A program made the position numbers and the translations under genes. 12,870 nucleotides of DNA. Origin: Clostridiales bacterium (GTDB taxonomy: Bacteria; Bacillota; Clostridia; Oscillospirales; Acutalibacteraceae). The stretch spans positions 1 to 12,870 of the forward strand of contig JAJBVC010000070.1 of the NCBI GenBank assembly GCA_020860025.1. Direction: 5' to 3'. The notes under the pieces are model-generated. The model ran no database searches. It was given only the letters and a program-made list of their open reading frames with translations, and had not been told where the DNA came from. Below are positions 12,750 through 12,870 of the stretch, piece after piece (the stretch's first letter is position 1; each line of letters starts with the position of its first letter).

Positions 12750-12870
12750 GGGGCTGTTGAAAAAGTAGTCAGAATTAAGCATTTTGGGAGTGGGAGCTGT
12801 ACGATGGTACCGCCCCCGAGCAAAAGGCTTAAAACGCTCAAAAGCGCCAAGAACATTAAGGTCTTGGCAC
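12750..12870. mobile_element. End of a putative insertion sequence (IS1182-like terminal repeat)
   Basis: GGGGCTGTTGAAAAAGT starting at 12750 looks like the terminal inverted repeat of IS elements that end in GGGGCTGTTG, such as IS1182-type. The rest (12770-12870) has no gene. It holds a GTAC/GTAC mini-palindrome near 12800 and a GCCAAGA/TCTTGGC hairpin at about 12846-12869, which on the minus strand is followed by GCTTTTG and may end the transposase transcript. The transposase and the other end would lie to the right. The family is assigned from the terminal motif only. Confidence 0.5.

Noticed and set aside
1..12870. CRISPR array or rRNA/tRNA genes
   Set aside because: No regularly spaced direct repeats and no canonical RNA gene signature was found on either strand.

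Overview
The window is AT-rich DNA whose codon use, Gram-positive lipoprotein and secretion signals, strong AGGAGG-type ribosome binding sites and gene families suggest a gut-type Clostridia (Ruminococcus or another Oscillospiraceae relative). That placement is inferred from gene style, because no rRNA or housekeeping marker is present.

Layout. (1) 1-1939, minus strand: the first 646 residues of a secreted transglutaminase-like surface protein that runs off the left edge. (2) 2080-5190, minus strand: an accessory island of small proteins of mostly unknown function, arranged like the cargo or immunity-gene islands near surface toxins. One operon (3280 to 2122) holds an Lsm/SH3-like 73-residue protein, a frame-disrupted ORF, a 47-residue protein and a zinc-ribbon protein. 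A second operon (4305 to 3471) holds a 111-residue and a 62-residue protein, then a structured element and two tandem terminators. A third unit is a Sel1/TPR-like gene whose strong start is out of frame with its body. A 50-bp promoter cassette is nearly identical (45/50) upstream of the transglutaminase gene and of the second operon. (3) 5318-10360: a LysR-type regulator divergent from a plus-strand operon of iron-containing alcohol dehydrogenase, LacA-like acetyltransferase, an aldo/keto reductase C-terminal remnant, a serine-hydrolase (beta-lactamase-fold) lipoprotein and a membrane-anchored flavodoxin. A 15-bp palindrome lies where a LysR site is expected. (4) 10315-12651, minus strand: a TetR repressor with a perfect 19-bp operator on its own promoter, then a MATE efflux gene broken by an in-frame TAA and joined at its end to the C-terminal remnant of a cytidylate-kinase-like gene. 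(5) 12698-12870: a minus-strand terminator and then what looks like the end of an insertion sequence.

How the genes fit together. The LysR operon reads as a redox or aldehyde-stress response: a cytosolic dehydrogenase plus two exported proteins, one of them a flavodoxin predicted to face outward. The TetR-MATE pair reads as an autoregulated drug-efflux switch that now looks inactive.

The recurring theme is gene decay: two deletion scars that each leave the C-terminus of a neighbour, one nonsense codon, and two start-region frame breaks next to A-runs. The best candidates for something undescribed are the structured 70-nt element at 3544-3613, with its tRNA T-arm-like hairpin, and the shared promoter cassette tying the surface transglutaminase to the small-protein island.
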